The translations under genes were made by a program, and so were the position numbers. The notes beneath the pieces are model-generated. The model ran no database searches. It was given only the letters and a program-made list of their open reading frames with translations, and was not told the origin of the DNA. Shown in pieces: positions 62,925 through 64,000 of a DNA stretch of 64,000 bases. Each line of letters begins with the position of its first letter. The stretch's first letter is position 1. The DNA comes from Nitrospirota bacterium (GTDB lineage Bacteria > Nitrospirota > JACRHL01), in the NCBI GenBank assembly GCA_029858285.1, contig JAOUFN010000007.1, forward strand, positions 1-64,000, written 5' to 3'.

Positions 62925-64000
62925 TTACTCGGTAACCGACAGGTTGTCCCGGTGCACCACCTCGTCGTAGGCCCGGTGGCCGAGGATGGATTCGATTTTC
63001 GACGAGTGCTGGCCGCGGATGCGCTCGATGTCCGGGGCGCTGTAGTTGGAAAGGCCGCGGGCGATTTCCTTGCCGTCCGGCCCCGCCAGCACCACCCCGG
63101 CGCCCATCTCGAAGCGGCCGTCCACCCGGGTGATGCCGGAGGCGAGCAGGCTTTTTTTGCCGCCGCGCAGGGCCTCGGCGGCCCCGGCGTCCACATGGAT
63201 GGTGCCTTCCACCCGGGCCACGTGGCTGAGCCACTGTTTCTTGCGCGCCTTGCGGTTGCTTCGGGCCAGGAACAGGGTACCCACGTCCTCCCCGGCAAAG
63301 GCGGCGCGGATGGTGCCCGGCCGGGTGCCGTTCAACAGCAGGGTGGGGATGCCGATCTCCGCCAGCCGCTCCGCCGCCGCCAGCTTGGTGACCATGCCGC
63401 CGGTGCCCTCGTGGCTGCCCGCCCCCCCGGCCATGGCGCGGATTTCGGCGGTGATCTCCGGCACCACGTCCAGCCGCGTGGCCTCCGGGTGCTTGCGCGG
63501 ATCGGCGGTAAACAGCCCCTCCACGTCCGACAGGATCACCAGCAGGTCGGCCGCCACCACCGTGGCCACCAGCGCCGACAGGGTGTCGTTGTCGCCGAAC
63601 TTGATCTCTTCCACCACCACCGAGTCGTTTTCGTTGACGATCGGCACGATGCCCAGGGACAGCAGGGTGCCCATGGTGTTGCGGGCGTTCAGGAAGCGGC
63701 GGCGGTTGGCCACGTCGTCCTGGGTGAGCAACACCTGGGCGACGCGCAGGTTGCGGGCCTGAAAGTGTTTTTCGTATTTCCAGATCAGGCGGCTCTGCCC
63801 GGCGGCGGCGCACGCCTGGCGCACCGGAATGCCGGTGATTTCACGCAGCCCCAGCACCGCGACCCCGGCGGCCACCGCGCCGGAGGAGACGATCACCACC
63901 TCGCGGCCATCCGCCACCAGCTCAGCCACCTGTTCGGTGATGAGGGCAAAGCGCTCGGCCAGAAGGCCGGTCTTGCGGGACGAAATCACCCCGCTGCCCA
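62925..64000 (-). CDS. proB: Glutamate 5-kinase (N-terminus outside window)
   Basis: The visible part begins at GSGVISSRKTGLLAE, the end of the ATP-binding K-x-GSG motif, so about 10-15 N-terminal residues are beyond the window. Amino-acid kinase domain: VSSGAVAAGVAVLG, VNENDSVVVEEIKFGDNDTLSA, SDVEGLFTADPR and GTGGMVTKLAAA. A C-terminal PUA domain (from ~residue 260) is present, as in E. coli ProB. Phosphorylates glutamate in proline synthesis. Its stop lies 228 bp before the giant gene. Confidence 0.94.
   Translation of the reverse strand, partial: GSGVISSRKTGLLAERFALITEQVAELVADGREVVIVSSGAVAAGVAVLGLREITGIPVRQACAAAGQSRLIWKYEKHFQARNLRVAQVLLTQDDVANRRRFLNARNTMGTLLSLGIVPIVNENDSVVVEEIKFGDNDTLSALVATVVAADLLVILSDVEGLFTADPRKHPEATRLDVVPEITAEIRAMAGGAGSHEGTGGMVTKLAAAERLAEIGIPTLLLNGTRPGTIRAAFAGEDVGTLFLARSNRKARKKQWLSHVARVEGTIHVDAGAAEALRGGKKSLLASGITRVDGRFEMGAGVVLAGPDGKEIARGLSNYSAPDIERIRGQHSSKIESILGHRAYDEVVHRDNLSVTE

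Overview
The window is about 64 kb of high-GC (roughly 60-65 percent) bacterial chromosome, almost fully coding. It looks like a Gram-negative member of the Pseudomonadota. The evidence is TatB/TatC, Wza/Wzz-type envelope polysaccharide export, a DUF1302-like outer-membrane barrel, lipoproteins, a PilT motor ATPase, a cbb3-type oxidase, the gene orders recA..recX-alaS and infC-rpmI-rplT, and an LptM-like lipoprotein between argH and lysA. An NhaD-type sodium/proton antiporter fits a marine or saline habitat. I cannot name the genus; a deep-branching proteobacterial lineage is only a guess. I see no phage, insertion sequence, CRISPR array or rRNA.

Layout. (1) 1-12.1 kb, plus strand: a surface-glycosylation-like block with two TMTC-like membrane/TPR proteins, an outer-membrane barrel, a very large lipoprotein with four copies of an FNVPPG module and FG-GAP-like repeats, two family-2 glycosyltransferases and one GT4 enzyme. 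(2) 12.1-20.2 kb, minus strand: a tightly packed argD-argF-argG-argH-lptM-lysA run followed by two small membrane proteins and a histidine phosphatase. (3) 20.2-32.6 kb: comF and a TIGR04283-like glycosyltransferase (plus), then rpsU, a tautomerase, a GH13 enzyme, a SUMF1-like lipoprotein, mltG, ruvX, alaS, recX, pilT and recA (minus). (4) 32.8-43.8 kb: recJ, a bifunctional rel/spoT, nhaD (minus), tRNA-Val(GAC), infC with a probable ATC start, rpmI, rplT, and a polysaccharide exporter plus chain-length regulator. (5) 43.8-53.8 kb: tatBC (minus), purA, a PilZ protein, three exported or membrane proteins of unknown function, a cbb3-like oxidase (ccoN, ccoO) embedded among four unrecognised small membrane proteins, and pgi. 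(6) 53.8-64 kb: a repeat-bearing gene-poor stretch, a small broken ORF, one 7986-bp gene, and the 3' part of proB.

The outstanding feature is the 2661-residue protein encoded on the minus strand at 54711-62696. In one uninterrupted reading frame it joins an ETF:quinone oxidoreductase (FixC-like flavoprotein plus 4Fe-4S ferredoxin domain), a degenerate acyl-CoA dehydrogenase that has lost its catalytic glutamate, an apparently intact acyl-CoA dehydrogenase, ETF beta and ETF alpha. This is the complete electron route from acyl-CoA to the quinone pool on one chain. I know of no described enzyme with this architecture. A second candidate novelty is the ccoNO-type oxidase cluster, which has no ccoP or ccoQ but has four unfamiliar small membrane proteins.
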